Program-made: the position numbers and the translations under genes
NCBI GenBank assembly: GCA_035575035.1
Contig: DATLYH010000222.1
Coordinates: forward strand, 1 to 34,573
Source: DATLYH01 sp035575035
GTDB lineage: Bacteria > Planctomycetota > Planctomycetia > Gemmatales > Gemmataceae
DNA length: 34,573 bases
Direction: 5' to 3'
Part shown: positions 17,121 through 26,229 of the stretch, one piece after another
Layout: the number at the start of each line of letters is the position of its first letter
Position numbering within the stretch: position 1 is the first letter of the stretch
The notes under the pieces: model-generated
What the model saw: the letters and a program-made list of their open reading frames with translations, nothing else
Told to the model about the DNA's origin: nothing
Databases searched by the model: none

Positions 17121-18515
17121 ATGCTCCATATCTTCACCCTGCGAATGGCATTCGGGATCTGCATCATCCTCTGGAGTGCGACCCCGCTCCTTGCCCAAAC
17201 CGGGCGGCGGCCGATGGACGACGGCTATCGCGGCATCTGGTACTTCAACCAGCCATCAAAGGACGAGTACAAGTACAAGTACAGCGGCGGCTTCGCCACC
17301 TATCCGCAGCAGCACATCCCCATTGCCTACTACTCGAAGGAAGCGAACAAGACCTTCTTTTGCTACGGCGGCACCGTCAAGGGCAAGCGCGAACTGCTGC
17401 ACATGGTTTCCTACTACGACCATGCCACAGGGAAGGTGCCCCGGCCGACGATCCTCTTGAACAAGAAGACTGACGATGCCCACGACAACCCGACCCTGAT
17501 GCTGGACGACCAGGGGCACATCTGGATCTTCTCCAGTGCCCACGGGACCGCACGCCCCGCCTACATCCACCGCAGCAAGAAGCCGTATGCCATCGACGAA
17601 TTCGAGCAGGTGCTGGAAACGAATTTCTCCTACCCGCAGCCGTGGCACTTACCTGGCCACGGGTTCCTGTTCCTGCACACCCGCTACTCCCCCGGCCGCA
17701 ACCTGTTCTGGATGACCAGTGCCGACGGCCTGACGTGGAACCAGCCGCAACCGTTGGCCCGCATGGTCCAGGGATCGTACCAGATCAGCTGGCGCGACGG
17801 CACCCGGGTGGGTACGGCGTTCGACTACCATCCCCAGGGGGGCGGACTTAACGCCCGCACCAACCTCTACTACCTGGAGACGCGGGACGGAGGGAAGACC
17901 TGGCGGACGGTCGAGGGCAAGGTTGTCCAGACGCCGCTGACCACGCCCGACAACCCGGCCCTGGTCCACGACTACGAGAAGGAAAAGCGGTTAGTTTATC
18001 TGAAGGATCTGGCCTTTGACGGCGACGGGAACCCAGTGATCCTCTACCTGACGAGCAAGGGTTACCAGTCAGGGCCGGCCAACGATCCGCGCACCTGGCA
18101 CACCGCCCGTTGGACCGGCGACCGCTGGGAGATCCGCCCATTCACCACCTCGGACCACAACTATGACCACGGCTCACTCTATATTGAGCCGGACGGGACA
18201 TGGCGAATCATCGCACCGACCGACCCAGGACCGCAGCGCTATGGCACCGGCGGGGCAATGGTGCTCTGGACCAGCGTGGACCAGGGGCAGACCTGGAAGA
18301 AGGTCAAGCAGTTGACCTATGACCGTCACCGCAATCACACCTATGCCCGCAAGCCGGTCCATGCCCACCCTGACTTTTACGCCCTGTGGGCCGACGGCGA
18401 TGTCTGGCAGCCGTCCGAATCATGCCTCTACTTCACCAACAAGACCGGCGACCACGTCTGGCGGCTGCCGCCGGTGATGACGGACGACTTTGCCCAGCCG
18501 GAAATCGCCTGGTAA
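17121..18515 (+). CDS. Secreted BNR-repeat (sialidase-like beta-propeller) protein
   Basis: 464 residues. Signal peptide at residues 1-26 (ATPLLAQ|TG). The mature protein contains repeated blade motifs with Asp-box-like sequences, for example SADGLTWNQP, TRDGGKTWRTV and SVDQGQTWKKV, matching the BNR-4 group of planctomycete and Bacteroidetes proteins. Such proteins bind or cleave glycans; catalytic residues of true sialidases are not recognised, so binding or another glycosidase activity is possible. GGGAG at 17108-17112 is 8 nt before ATG 17121. The frame is open upstream to 16800 across the lipoprotein gene, but that part overlaps a better-supported gene. It may be co-transcribed with the DUF1559 and lipoprotein genes. 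Confidence 0.8.
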   Translation: MLHIFTLRMAFGICIILWSATPLLAQTGRRPMDDGYRGIWYFNQPSKDEYKYKYSGGFATYPQQHIPIAYYSKEANKTFFCYGGTVKGKRELLHMVSYYDHATGKVPRPTILLNKKTDDAHDNPTLMLDDQGHIWIFSSAHGTARPAYIHRSKKPYAIDEFEQVLETNFSYPQPWHLPGHGFLFLHTRYSPGRNLFWMTSADGLTWNQPQPLARMVQGSYQISWRDGTRVGTAFDYHPQGGGLNARTNLYYLETRDGGKTWRTVEGKVVQTPLTTPDNPALVHDYEKEKRLVYLKDLAFDGDGNPVILYLTSKGYQSGPANDPRTWHTARWTGDRWEIRPFTTSDHNYDHGSLYIEPDGTWRIIAPTDPGPQRYGTGGAMVLWTSVDQGQTWKKVKQLTYDRHRNHTYARKPVHAHPDFYALWADGDVWQPSESCLYFTNKTGDHVWRLPPVMTDDFAQPEIAW

Positions 18516-18559
18516 CGGATGCCCACCCGGGGAGAGGCGAAGGCTGAGCAGCCGGCCCG

Positions 18560-18616
18560 GTCAGCGCCCGGAGCGTCAGCGACAGCGTCGTCAGCGCCCG
18601 GAGCGTCAGCGACGGG
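18560..18616. repeat. Two direct copies of the GCGTCAGC-core repeat, 30-nt period
   Basis: GTCAGCGCCCGGAGCGTCAG starts at 18560 and again at 18590. The shared CCGGAGCGTCAGCGAC is identical to the sequence at 15311-15326. Located in the 241-nt gap before the toxin-antitoxin pair; no gene is supported there. Confidence 0.8.
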
Positions 18617-18756
18617 AGCGCCCTCACCCGTTGCTCACACGCCGGGCTCTGACCCAAGCGCTGCCAAGGGCTGCATCACCCACCAAGCCCAGCCGGCAAG
18701 TACATCGATTCCGGCGCCCGGGGCCTTGTGCTAGAATGGCCGGAAAGGAGGACCTC

Positions 18757-18996
18757 ATGACCACCGTGAAAGCTCGCTTTGATGGCCGCGTTTTCATTCC
18801 AGAACAGCCGGTGAAGCTCCCCGCCGGCTCCATTGTCGAGATCCCTCTTCCCCCGACGGAGCCGCCGGCCGAGGAGCCCACGCCCCTGATGGTGCTGGCG
18901 CGATTACTGGAGCAGTTCCCTAGCGACCCGGACTGGCCGGAGGACGCTGCGGCCCAACATGACCACTACCTCTACGGTACGCCGAAGCGGCCATGA
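18757..18996 (+). CDS. DUF104-like (AF2212-type) antitoxin
   Basis: 79 residues. The N-terminal VKARFDGRVFIPEQPVKLPAGSIVEI matches the short beta-barrel pattern of DUF104 antitoxins (a construct in which the protein turns on GRVFIP ... LPAG). The middle is Pro/Glu-rich and the C-terminus (QFPSDPDWPEDAAAQHDHYLYG) probably contacts the toxin. GGAGG at 18747-18751 is 5 nt before ATG 18757. The earlier ATG at 18736 is less well placed. Its stop overlaps the PIN gene start as ATGA, so the pair is translationally coupled, as in type II toxin-antitoxin modules. It would neutralise the RNase and probably repress the pair; the operator is not identified. Confidence 0.75.
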   Translation: MTTVKARFDGRVFIPEQPVKLPAGSIVEIPLPPTEPPAEEPTPLMVLARLLEQFPSDPDWPEDAAAQHDHYLYGTPKRP

Positions 18997-19403
18997 TTTT
19001 GATCGACACCAGCTACTTCGTCGCCCTACTGGATCCACGCGACGGCCTTCATGCGCATGCCAAGGCCTGGGCCGCACACATCACAGAACCGCTAGTCGTC
19101 ACCGAGCATGTCCTCTGGGAGACGATCAACTTCGCATCCCACCCGGTGAATCGTCCGAAGGTACATGCCCTGGTAGCTCACGTGCGTGCGGAGAAATCTT
19201 ACGAATTGATTCCTGCCTCCCCCGACCTTTTCGAGGCGGGGCTTGACCTGCACGCCCGGCGGCCGGACACGGAATGGTCGCTGACCGATTGCATTTCCTT
19301 TGTGGTCATGGCGCGCCGCGGCATCACCCGTGCCTTGACCTATGACCATCACTTTGAGCAAGCGGGTTTTGAAGCGCTGCTGCGACGTGCCCCCGGACTG
19401 TGA
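18993..19403 (+). CDS. PIN-domain ribonuclease toxin, VapC-like
   Basis: 136 residues, a typical VapC length. The four acidic residues of the PIN active site are present in order: Asp5 (LIDTSYF), Glu43 (VLWETIN), Asp99 (SLTDCISF) and Asp118 (TYDHHF). They coordinate Mg2+ or Mn2+ for RNA cleavage, in known VapCs of tRNA or rRNA. The start ATG overlaps the antitoxin stop (ATGA). The module sits in an accessory-looking spot flanked by dispersed repeats and ends 48 nt before a convergent gene; a small TCCCC/GGGGA hairpin (19411-19425) lies between. RNA target unknown. Confidence 0.88.
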   Translation: MILIDTSYFVALLDPRDGLHAHAKAWAAHITEPLVVTEHVLWETINFASHPVNRPKVHALVAHVRAEKSYELIPASPDLFEAGLDLHARRPDTEWSLTDCISFVVMARRGITRALTYDHHFEQAGFEALLRRAPGL

Positions 19404-19451
19404 GCCCTCCTCCCCCTGGAGGGGACTTGGGGGACAACTGCCGACCGATGC

Positions 19452-20534
19452 TCAGCGCTGATAAATCGGCAGGGCCCCCTTTTCCAGTTGCAGAATAGCC
19501 AGGAAACAGGCGGTGGTGTAGACCGGCCCGATGTAGCTCATCTGCCAGCTGCCGTCGGGCTGCTGCATCGACACCAATTGATCGAACATCACCGCCTTGT
19601 ACTTGCTCCAGGTCAGCCGTTCACTCTCCTTCGATTCGGGGAAAAGCTTGGCGAAGCCGTCGTCCCCCAGGGCATAGTGGACCTGGCTGTAGTAGTAGTG
19701 GGTGTACTCGAAGTGGCCGAAACGGCCGGCCGCGCCGCCGGTCAGGGGAAGGTTGATCTGGCAGTAGCGGAGCATCTTCTTGGCATGCTCCGAGTGGTAT
19801 TCGCCGGCCGAGAACAGACAGGTGATTGCCTGGGCCGCCAGAGCCGGTCGGGCGTTCCCCTGCCCCAGGCGGTACATGACGCCACCGTCTGGCGTCATTG
19901 ATTTCTTCAAATAGTCGTGGGCCTTGTCGATGATCTCCTTGGGGACGACGATGCCGGCATTGCGGGCCGCCCGCAGGGCCTGTACCTGGGTGATGGTCAC
20001 CGAGCCCTCGTGGTGGTCGCCGCTATCCCGGGCAGAAACATAGTTCCAGCCGCCGGTGGAACTCTGGGCCTGGCCGGAGAAGAGCACCGCCCGGGTAAGG
20101 ATGTCCTCCAACCGCCGGCGGCGCTCGCCGTCCTCCTCCTCGCCGTAGACGCAGGAGAGGAAGAGCATGGCGTAGCCGTGGCCATACATGTACCGGCCGA
20201 CCTCGCGATCGTTGCGCGGATCGCCGAGCAGGCCGTTGGGCTGGCTGCGGGCCATCAGCCAGTCCACCGCCCGGGCGATGTTCGCCGAGTACTTGCCGTC
20301 GCGGATGGTGCTCCCTTCCATGAGCAGGGCCATGCCGGCCAGACCGGTCAGGGCGATGGGATACTGGCCGCCGTTGCCTTCCCAGTAGCCGGCACGGTGC
20401 TGCTGCCGGGCCAGCCATTCCAGGCCCCGATCAATCGCCTCTTGGTACTTGGGAGGGAGTTCCTCAGCCCGGACAGCGGCGGGCAGCGTGAGAAGACCGC
20501 AGCCCAGCGCCGCAAGGAAGAGCCCGCATCGCAT
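19452..20534 (-). CDS. Secreted prenyltransferase/squalene-oxidase-repeat (alpha/alpha-toroid) protein
   Basis: 360 residues. Signal peptide about residues 1-23 (PAAVRA|EE). The mature protein has repeated helical pairs with a GxW/GGW-type turn, for example HRAGYWEGNGGQYPIALTG, STGGWNYV and PDGSWQMSYIGPVYTTA, which build the alpha/alpha toroid of the squalene-hopene cyclase and prenyltransferase superfamily. The catalytic DxDD of squalene-hopene cyclases is not seen and the protein is about half their length, so it is not a cyclase. Planctomycetes carry many such proteins of unknown role. AGGAG lies 9 nt before the ATG. It begins 108 nt after the stop of the giant propeller gene on the same strand, so the two are probably one transcript. 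Confidence 0.82.
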   Translation of the reverse strand: MRCGLFLAALGCGLLTLPAAVRAEELPPKYQEAIDRGLEWLARQQHRAGYWEGNGGQYPIALTGLAGMALLMEGSTIRDGKYSANIARAVDWLMARSQPNGLLGDPRNDREVGRYMYGHGYAMLFLSCVYGEEEDGERRRRLEDILTRAVLFSGQAQSSTGGWNYVSARDSGDHHEGSVTITQVQALRAARNAGIVVPKEIIDKAHDYLKKSMTPDGGVMYRLGQGNARPALAAQAITCLFSAGEYHSEHAKKMLRYCQINLPLTGGAAGRFGHFEYTHYYYSQVHYALGDDGFAKLFPESKESERLTWSKYKAVMFDQLVSMQQPDGSWQMSYIGPVYTTACFLAILQLEKGALPIYQR

Positions 20535-20642
20535 GGGTGTCCACTCCTGGTTGCAAACCTGCCGGCAGGCGTTCGTTGCGCTGGCGGACGGATGGTAGTT
20601 GCGGGGGACAAGCCGCCGCTCGTTCCCCCCTGAGGGCCGGCC

Positions 20643-23600
20643 TCACTGCTTGTCGATTTTCTTCCGGAGTTGCTCCAGCTGCTGCTGCCGGAGCAGTTCC
20701 AGCTCCTGCTGTCGTCGGAGCAGTTCCTGCTGTAGCCGGAGCTGCGCCTCAATCTGCGCCTGGATGCGTGCGGCTTCCACGGCGCCCGCCGGGGGGCGCA
20801 CCCCGACCCCCGGCGCGGCTCCCGTTCGCGCGCCGGCGGCCCCCCGGTTGGCCGGGGCCGGACCGCCCCCTGTGCCGCCCGCCTCGGCCGTGCCCGCGCC
20901 GACCAGGTAATGCGTCACCCGTATGTTGTAGCCGAGCAGGTCGATGCGGCCGGCCCGGAGGTCGAGGTTGAGAGCGTAGAACTGGGTGCCGTTGACCATC
21001 TCCGGCGGGTCATAGAGGAGCTTGCCGGTGCGCTTGTCAATGCTCTTGACGGCGGTGACCGGGAAGCGGTTGCCGCCGGCCCCGCCCCACCGCTGCGCCG
21101 TGAAGAGCATTATCGGCAGGTCAGCGAAGTGCTCCAGCACCAGCATTTGCTGCGGCACCGAGGCACGCCAGCGCAGCGCGCCGCTGTCGCGCTCGAAGGC
21201 GTAGACCTCGCCGTTGACCGGCAAGGCCCGGATGCCACTGCCCGGGACCAGGTTCGACCACGGCCCGCCCCGCAGGTTGACGTTGGCATCGTTAGGGCCG
21301 TTGATCGCCAGGTAAAAGTTCAGCCGGTCGTGCAGCAGGTGGACCGCCTGGGCCTTGTGCAGATGCTTGGGATCGACCCGGACCGCCGCCTTGCCGTCCC
21401 TGTCGCGCACCGGGAATACCTCGGTCCGCGTGGTCAGGTCAATCACCGACACCCGGCCGTCGGCCTCGACGACGCCGGCCAGGTTGGGGTCCTCCGACTG
21501 CAACACCACCGCGCCGGGACCAAAGGTCTTCTGGAAAAGATCCTTCGCCGTCAGCACATCGTACAGCCGCAGGCTGACGTTGCCCTGGCGGTCGGTGTCG
21601 CTCAACAGCAGGTTGCGCCCCAGGATGCGGATGCGGCGCTGATAGAGGGCGGCGAAGTCGGGCACCTTGACCGAGACGCCGTCGTAAGCTCGCAGGGCCC
21701 GCGAGGTGCTGGCGCTGCCATCGGCGTTGGTCTCGACGATGAAGAGGTACTGGTCGTCGCCGAAGACATGGCTGCGGGGGGAGATATCGCCGCGGACCCA
21801 GAGGACCTTGCCGGACACCGGCTCCAGGGCCGTCAACCCCTCCCGCGTTTGCAAGCAGACGTAGGATGGCTGGACAGGACCGGTCTGCCCCAGCCGCTGC
21901 ACCCAGCCGTCCTGGTAGACGATTTGCAAGGTGCCGTCGCGCGGGTCGGGGATGATGCTCGACTGGGCCGGGATGCCCGAGGTGCCAAAGAGGTTCTTCT
22001 CCCAAAGAACCTGCTTGTTGACCGGGTCGATGCCAAAGACCATGTGGCCGACCGGGAGCACGACCAGGTGGCCGAGGTTGTGGAAGAGGAAGCGCAGGCC
22101 GCCGGTCGGCTGGCCGGCGTAGATGAAGCTCTGGAAGTTGGTCGGGGTCAGCTTCTGGCTCCACTTCTCCTCGCCGGTGGCCCGGTCAAGCAGCTTGAAC
22201 TGGTGGAAGTTGAGGTTCAAGGCGACCCGGTGTTTCTGGAAGAACGGCAGCGGCTCGCCGGCCGGCTGGAACGAGAAGTGCGGCTGCGGCGGCTGCGCGA
22301 TGCCGCGCTGCTCCTCGACCCGGATCTTGCCCCCGTGCCAGACCTGGCCCGGCTCGTCCAGGTAGGGGAGGAAGCGCTTGTCGGTGGCCAATTCATCAAA
22401 GAGGTCAGCGCCGGTCTTGCCGTCGCGCACCTCGACCTGGGCGAACTCCTTGCCCAGGATGCGGTAGTAGTAGGCGGCGTCTTCGAGCAGTCCCTTGCGG
22501 GCCATCAGCCGGGCCAGCGCCTCGACGGCGCGGGCGGCCAGCTGCGGGTCGTCCTTCTGGTGGCGCAGCACCAAAAGATGGCGCTCGGCTTCCAGCAGGG
22601 CGGCGCTTCCTTCCTCATCCACCAGGCGCTCGGCCAGGCTTAGCCAGGCCTCCTTGCCAACGTCGAAGAGCGAGCCGAACATGCCCACAAACCGGCGCAG
22701 CTCCTCCAGGTCTCCCTTCTCCTTGACCTCGCGATACTTCTGGGCGATCCGCTCCTCCAGGGGTTTTCGTTGCTCGGGGGTGGCCCGGGCAGCCATGGCG
22801 GCGATCCGGCCCTGGGCCCAGACATCCGGCCGAGCCTTGACCGCCGGCTCGTCCACCACGCTGATCAACTCCTTGTTAGCGGCCAGGACGCCAAACTCCT
22901 GGTAGGCGTCAAAGGCCTCCACCAGCCGGCCCTGGGCCTCGCGCCCCTTGGCTAGCAGGCAGAGATAGTTGGCCTGTCGCCGCTGCTGCTCGGCCTCCAG
23001 CTCCTGCCGCTCCGCAGCCGAGGCCCGCGGATCGATCTCGACCTGGCACAGGGCCCGGTATTCGTCGAGATACTTCTCCCCGGTGTTGAAGTCGCGCTGG
23101 AGCAACTCGGTCAGCGTCTCGTAAAGTTTCAGCCGAGTCTTGGGCAGGATCGCCGCCGGCGGGTTGTTTGCCAGGGCGGTGCGCAGGTCATCGACCGCGC
23201 CGATCAGGTCCCCCCGGTCAAGCCGCAGCTCGCCACGCTCGGTCAGACCGATTGGGTCGTTTGGATTGGCAGCGATGCGCTGGGTCATCTCGGCTTCCTT
23301 GACCTTGAGCTGCGGGTAGGCGCAGACCAGGTCCACCGTCTGAGAGATAACGTCGCCTTCATAGAAGAGGAGGTTGCCGGGGACTTCCTTCTTGCGTGAC
23401 TTGGTGTGGGCGGCAATGACCCCTTTCTCCAGGTCGATGGCGCAGACCTCCGGCTCCTTGCTTTGGGCGGCGGCCTTCAGCGGCAGGTAGTAGATGTTCT
23501 CGCTGGCAATGCCCCGGCCGGAGGGAAGACCGGTCGGCAGCTGCCAGAGCAACCGGCCGTCGGCCAGGGCCAGGGCGCGGACGCTCTCCTTGCCGACGAT

Positions 23601-25670
23601 CAGCACCTTGCCGTTATAAACGCCGGCCAGGTAGAGGTCCTTGTCGGCCCGGGCCGACTTCCACAGAAGCGAGCCGTCGCGCAGACTGAGACAGTGGATC
23701 GAGGTGGCATCAGGACCGGTGAAGACCACCTTGCCGTCCGTGATGATCGGAGCGGAGGTCTTCCAGTCGCTGATGCCGACAGGAGTGATGCCGGGCACCA
23801 GACCGCGCCGCGGCACCAATCCCTGGCGGAACAGCTGCTCTTCTTCCAAGGAGGGACCGGTCGGCCGCTCGCGGTAGGCGTAGACCCAGACCAGGCTATG
23901 CGTCAACAGGTCCACGCCCAGGATAGCGCCAGCGTTGGTCGGGCAGACCAGGACTCCTTCGCCATAGGACAGTTGGGCGGCCTGGATGCGCCGGCCGACG
24001 TCCTGCATCAGCTTGTCGCGGGTGGTGGCCAGGGTCTGGACCCAGTTGAGATGTCCCTTGGCGGCGTCGAGACAAACCAGGCGCAGCTCCTGGTTCTTTT
24101 CATTGAGGACATAGAGCTTGCCGCCCAACGGCAGCGGCGGGCCGAGGAAGTAACTGTCCTTCAGCTCGCTCCCCTCCTTGACCTCGTGGTCGTCCTTCTT
24201 GTCGGTCGGACCGCCGACCTCCCAGAGCAACTTGCCGTTGTCCAGGTCAAAGGCTTGGAGCCGATTGTGCTGGATCGCCCGATTGATCTCCGGCCCCCAG
24301 GGGAGGTTGGGGTTGGCGCCCCAGGGGTTGCCGTAGGGGTAGACGTTGACCGGCGGCAGGGCCAGGTCCTCGACCGCATAGACCCGACTGTTGTCGGTGC
24401 TGAGGGTGCCGACCGTCGAGTTCTCGAATAGGACGTGGTGCCGGCTCATCTGGAAGTAGAGGTTGATCCACTGGTTGGCGGCCCCGGCCTTGTTGACGGA
24501 GCCAAGCATGCGGTCGAGGCTCCATGCCGACGGGGTTTCCCAGACCAGTTTGCCGTCCTTCTTCAGGTCCACGGCGTGGATGCCCCAGTAGCTGCGGTAG
24601 ATCAACTTCCCCTTGGCGGCGATGGGGAAGAAGGCCGGCAGGATGGCGTCGCCGCGCGACTCGCGCAGCCGCACTGCCTGGTCCACCACATAGCGGCGGG
24701 TGTCGGTGGTGCGGATGGTCGGCTGGAACCACTTCCGTTCCAAAAACGGCGTGCTGCCGACGGCCTGGGCCGAGCGGGACGGTCCGCCGCCGAACATCGT
24801 CCAGTCGTTGGGGTCGCGCGAGCCGGACGAGCCGTACTTCTCCTTCTGTTGCCGCAGCTCGCCCAGGCTGACCAGGCGGTCGCCGAAGCGCAGCCCCTCG
24901 GGAGCGGCGGCCGTGAGCCGCTGCCAGGTCTCCTCGGCCAGCTGCTCACTGGTCTTGTCGTTGCAACGGCTGAAGGCCAGGAACGCCTTGAACAGGATCA
25001 ATGGCGTCACCTTCTCGGTGCCGGGGCGTTCCAGCAGACGCTTGAACGACTCGGCGGCCATGACGAAATTGCCGCGGTCGAGGTGGTAGGTGCCGAGCAG
25101 GTTGGTCGCCTCGGCGCCGGCATCGGTGTAAAGGAAACACTGGGCGACCCGGGCCAGCAGTGCCGGGTCGCCGGCAGCCTTGGCCTGGTTGAGCAGTTCG
25201 GTCGCCTTGGGGCCGTACTGCAACCGGTAGAACTCCATCCCCTTGGGAGGAAGGCTGGCCAGCAGACGGTTGGCCTCGGCCCGGACGCTGACCCACTGTT
25301 GGACCTCCTTGCCGTCAGGTCCCTTACGGCCGACCTGGACGAACATGTCCTCCGGAATGTTGAGCAGGCCCTGGAGCACCTCGGCGGCCTTGCCCCAATC
25401 CTCCTCGTTAATGAAGTCCTGGGCCGCCTCCAGCCGACGCTTCAGCTTGTTGTCGGTCGGATAGCTGATGGCGCTGGTCATCTCGTCGGGGTTGTTGGGG
25501 TCGCCGGCCGAGGGAACGCCCGGGGGGGCCACGGCGACACCCGCCGGCACCGCCTTGCGGATGATGATCTGCTGCCCGGTTGCCGCATTGTCCAGCAAGG
25601 CCAACCCGGCCAACAACCCGACACCCAGCAGAACCAGCAGAGCGCGGTTGAGACTTGAGGACATTGGCAT
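20643..25670 (-). CDS. Giant exported PQQ-like beta-propeller/TPR protein
   Basis: 1675 residues. An N-terminal hydrophobic segment (about 8-26) acts as signal or anchor. Residues about 60-230 look TPR-like (INEEDWGKAAEVLQGLL, LDRGNFVMAAESFKRLL). A first PQQ-like propeller spans about 287-760 with blade motifs such as LDNGKLLWEVGG and LRDGSLLWKSARAD. A TPR-rich centre (about 800-1060) follows, then a second propeller (about 1150-1600; RATGEEKWSQKL, VSGKVLWVRG, DSGALRWRAS). The C-terminus is a Pro/Ala linker and a Gln/Leu-rich coiled coil (about 1630-1675). Probably a periplasmic scaffold; PQQ binding is not implied. GAGGA precedes ATG 25670 by 3 nt and ATG 25664 by 9 nt, so 25664 may be the true start. 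Hairpin array 2 begins 22 nt upstream. Confidence 0.88.
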   Translation of the reverse strand: MPMSSSLNRALLVLLGVGLLAGLALLDNAATGQQIIIRKAVPAGVAVAPPGVPSAGDPNNPDEMTSAISYPTDNKLKRRLEAAQDFINEEDWGKAAEVLQGLLNIPEDMFVQVGRKGPDGKEVQQWVSVRAEANRLLASLPPKGMEFYRLQYGPKATELLNQAKAAGDPALLARVAQCFLYTDAGAEATNLLGTYHLDRGNFVMAAESFKRLLERPGTEKVTPLILFKAFLAFSRCNDKTSEQLAEETWQRLTAAAPEGLRFGDRLVSLGELRQQKEKYGSSGSRDPNDWTMFGGGPSRSAQAVGSTPFLERKWFQPTIRTTDTRRYVVDQAVRLRESRGDAILPAFFPIAAKGKLIYRSYWGIHAVDLKKDGKLVWETPSAWSLDRMLGSVNKAGAANQWINLYFQMSRHHVLFENSTVGTLSTDNSRVYAVEDLALPPVNVYPYGNPWGANPNLPWGPEINRAIQHNRLQAFDLDNGKLLWEVGGPTDKKDDHEVKEGSELKDSYFLGPPLPLGGKLYVLNEKNQELRLVCLDAAKGHLNWVQTLATTRDKLMQDVGRRIQAAQLSYGEGVLVCPTNAGAILGVDLLTHSLVWVYAYRERPTGPSLEEEQLFRQGLVPRRGLVPGITPVGISDWKTSAPIITDGKVVFTGPDATSIHCLSLRDGSLLWKSARADKDLYLAGVYNGKVLIVGKESVRALALADGRLLWQLPTGLPSGRGIASENIYYLPLKAAAQSKEPEVCAIDLEKGVIAAHTKSRKKEVPGNLLFYEGDVISQTVDLVCAYPQLKVKEAEMTQRIAANPNDPIGLTERGELRLDRGDLIGAVDDLRTALANNPPAAILPKTRLKLYETLTELLQRDFNTGEKYLDEYRALCQVEIDPRASAAERQELEAEQQRRQANYLCLLAKGREAQGRLVEAFDAYQEFGVLAANKELISVVDEPAVKARPDVWAQGRIAAMAARATPEQRKPLEERIAQKYREVKEKGDLEELRRFVGMFGSLFDVGKEAWLSLAERLVDEEGSAALLEAERHLLVLRHQKDDPQLAARAVEALARLMARKGLLEDAAYYYRILGKEFAQVEVRDGKTGADLFDELATDKRFLPYLDEPGQVWHGGKIRVEEQRGIAQPPQPHFSFQPAGEPLPFFQKHRVALNLNFHQFKLLDRATGEEKWSQKLTPTNFQSFIYAGQPTGGLRFLFHNLGHLVVLPVGHMVFGIDPVNKQVLWEKNLFGTSGIPAQSSIIPDPRDGTLQIVYQDGWVQRLGQTGPVQPSYVCLQTREGLTALEPVSGKVLWVRGDISPRSHVFGDDQYLFIVETNADGSASTSRALRAYDGVSVKVPDFAALYQRRIRILGRNLLLSDTDRQGNVSLRLYDVLTAKDLFQKTFGPGAVVLQSEDPNLAGVVEADGRVSVIDLTTRTEVFPVRDRDGKAAVRVDPKHLHKAQAVHLLHDRLNFYLAINGPNDANVNLRGGPWSNLVPGSGIRALPVNGEVYAFERDSGALRWRASVPQQMLVLEHFADLPIMLFTAQRWGGAGGNRFPVTAVKSIDKRTGKLLYDPPEMVNGTQFYALNLDLRAGRIDLLGYNIRVTHYLVGAGTAEAGGTGGGPAPANRGAAGARTGAAPGVGVRPPAGAVEAARIQAQIEAQLRLQQELLRRQQELELLRQQQLEQLRKKIDKQ

Positions 25671-25692
25671 GCTTCCTCGCTAGGGGGGCCGG

Positions 25693-25829
25693 CCCCCTCA
25701 CCCCAACCCCTCTCCCCCTCCGAGGGGGAGAGGGGCGTGTTTCTTCTCCCTCTCTCCCCCTGGCCAGGGAGAGAGGGGCGTGCTTCTTCTCCCTCTCTCC
25801 CCCCGGGAGAGGGGGGAGGGGTGAGGGGG
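25693..25829. repeat. Hairpin array 2 with inverted ends and a 43-nt internal period
   Basis: The left end (from 25693, CCCCCTCACCCCAACCCCTC) and the right end (25805-25829, ...GGGGTGAGGGGG) are near-perfect inverted copies. Inside, AGGGGCGTG recurs at 25731 and 25774 with C/G-tract hairpins. It lies in a 559-nt divergent gap. From 25830 to about 26000 nothing is recognised apart from a CTAAC/GTTAG-type partial palindrome. Confidence 0.82.
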
Positions 25830-26005
25830 CGGGTGCGACCCCGTGTTCTCCACAGGCCGCGGCGTCGAAGCGATTGTCGCACAGCCACCGATCGGCTGGC
25901 AAGCGCAATCACCCGACACGGATATACGGACCTACCCATTCGGGCGACACCACCCCCTCTGAAGGAGGGACGAGTTAGCGACAACAAACTAACCCGACTC
26001 CGCGT

Positions 26006-26100
26006 CATCGGGCCGTCGCCGAATTCGGCTACGACCCGCATCGGGCCGCACTGTCCCCACGACCACCCCCTCGATCCGTCGCCGAATTCGTCAGAATTCG
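26006..26100. repeat. Short direct repeats containing CGCCGAATTCG
   Basis: CCGTCGCCGAATTCG occurs at 26013-26027 and 26076-26090; CATCGGGCCG occurs at 26006-26015 and 26039-26048; another GAATTCGGG follows at 26095. GCCGAATTCGGC at 26018-26029 is a perfect palindrome and resembles the dismutase 3' repeat at 2317-2372. Confidence 0.7.
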
Positions 26101-26160
26101 GGTAAATTCGCCGATGATCTGGCCAGGCGCTTTCCCGCCGCCTCTGCCCGGATGAGACGG

Positions 26161-26166
26161 TATAAT
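26161..26166 (+). promoter_or_regulatory. Candidate -10 box of the radical SAM gene
   Basis: A perfect TATAAT, 63 nt before the ATG at 26230, in an otherwise GC-rich region that turns A/T-rich downstream. No good -35 is found at 15-19 nt upstream, so it may need an activator or another sigma factor, or be chance. Confidence 0.35.
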
Positions 26167-26229
26167 GACCGCTGTTCAATCCCCCTATAGAGATCCTATC
26201 ATCTAAAATCTGATCTGGAGATCGTAATC

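Noticed and set aside
8624..20534. Hopanoid biosynthesis cluster (HpnN-like transporter plus squalene-cyclase-like protein)
   Set aside because: The toroid protein lacks the cyclase catalytic motif, has a signal peptide and is half length. The two genes are 8 kb apart with unrelated genes between.
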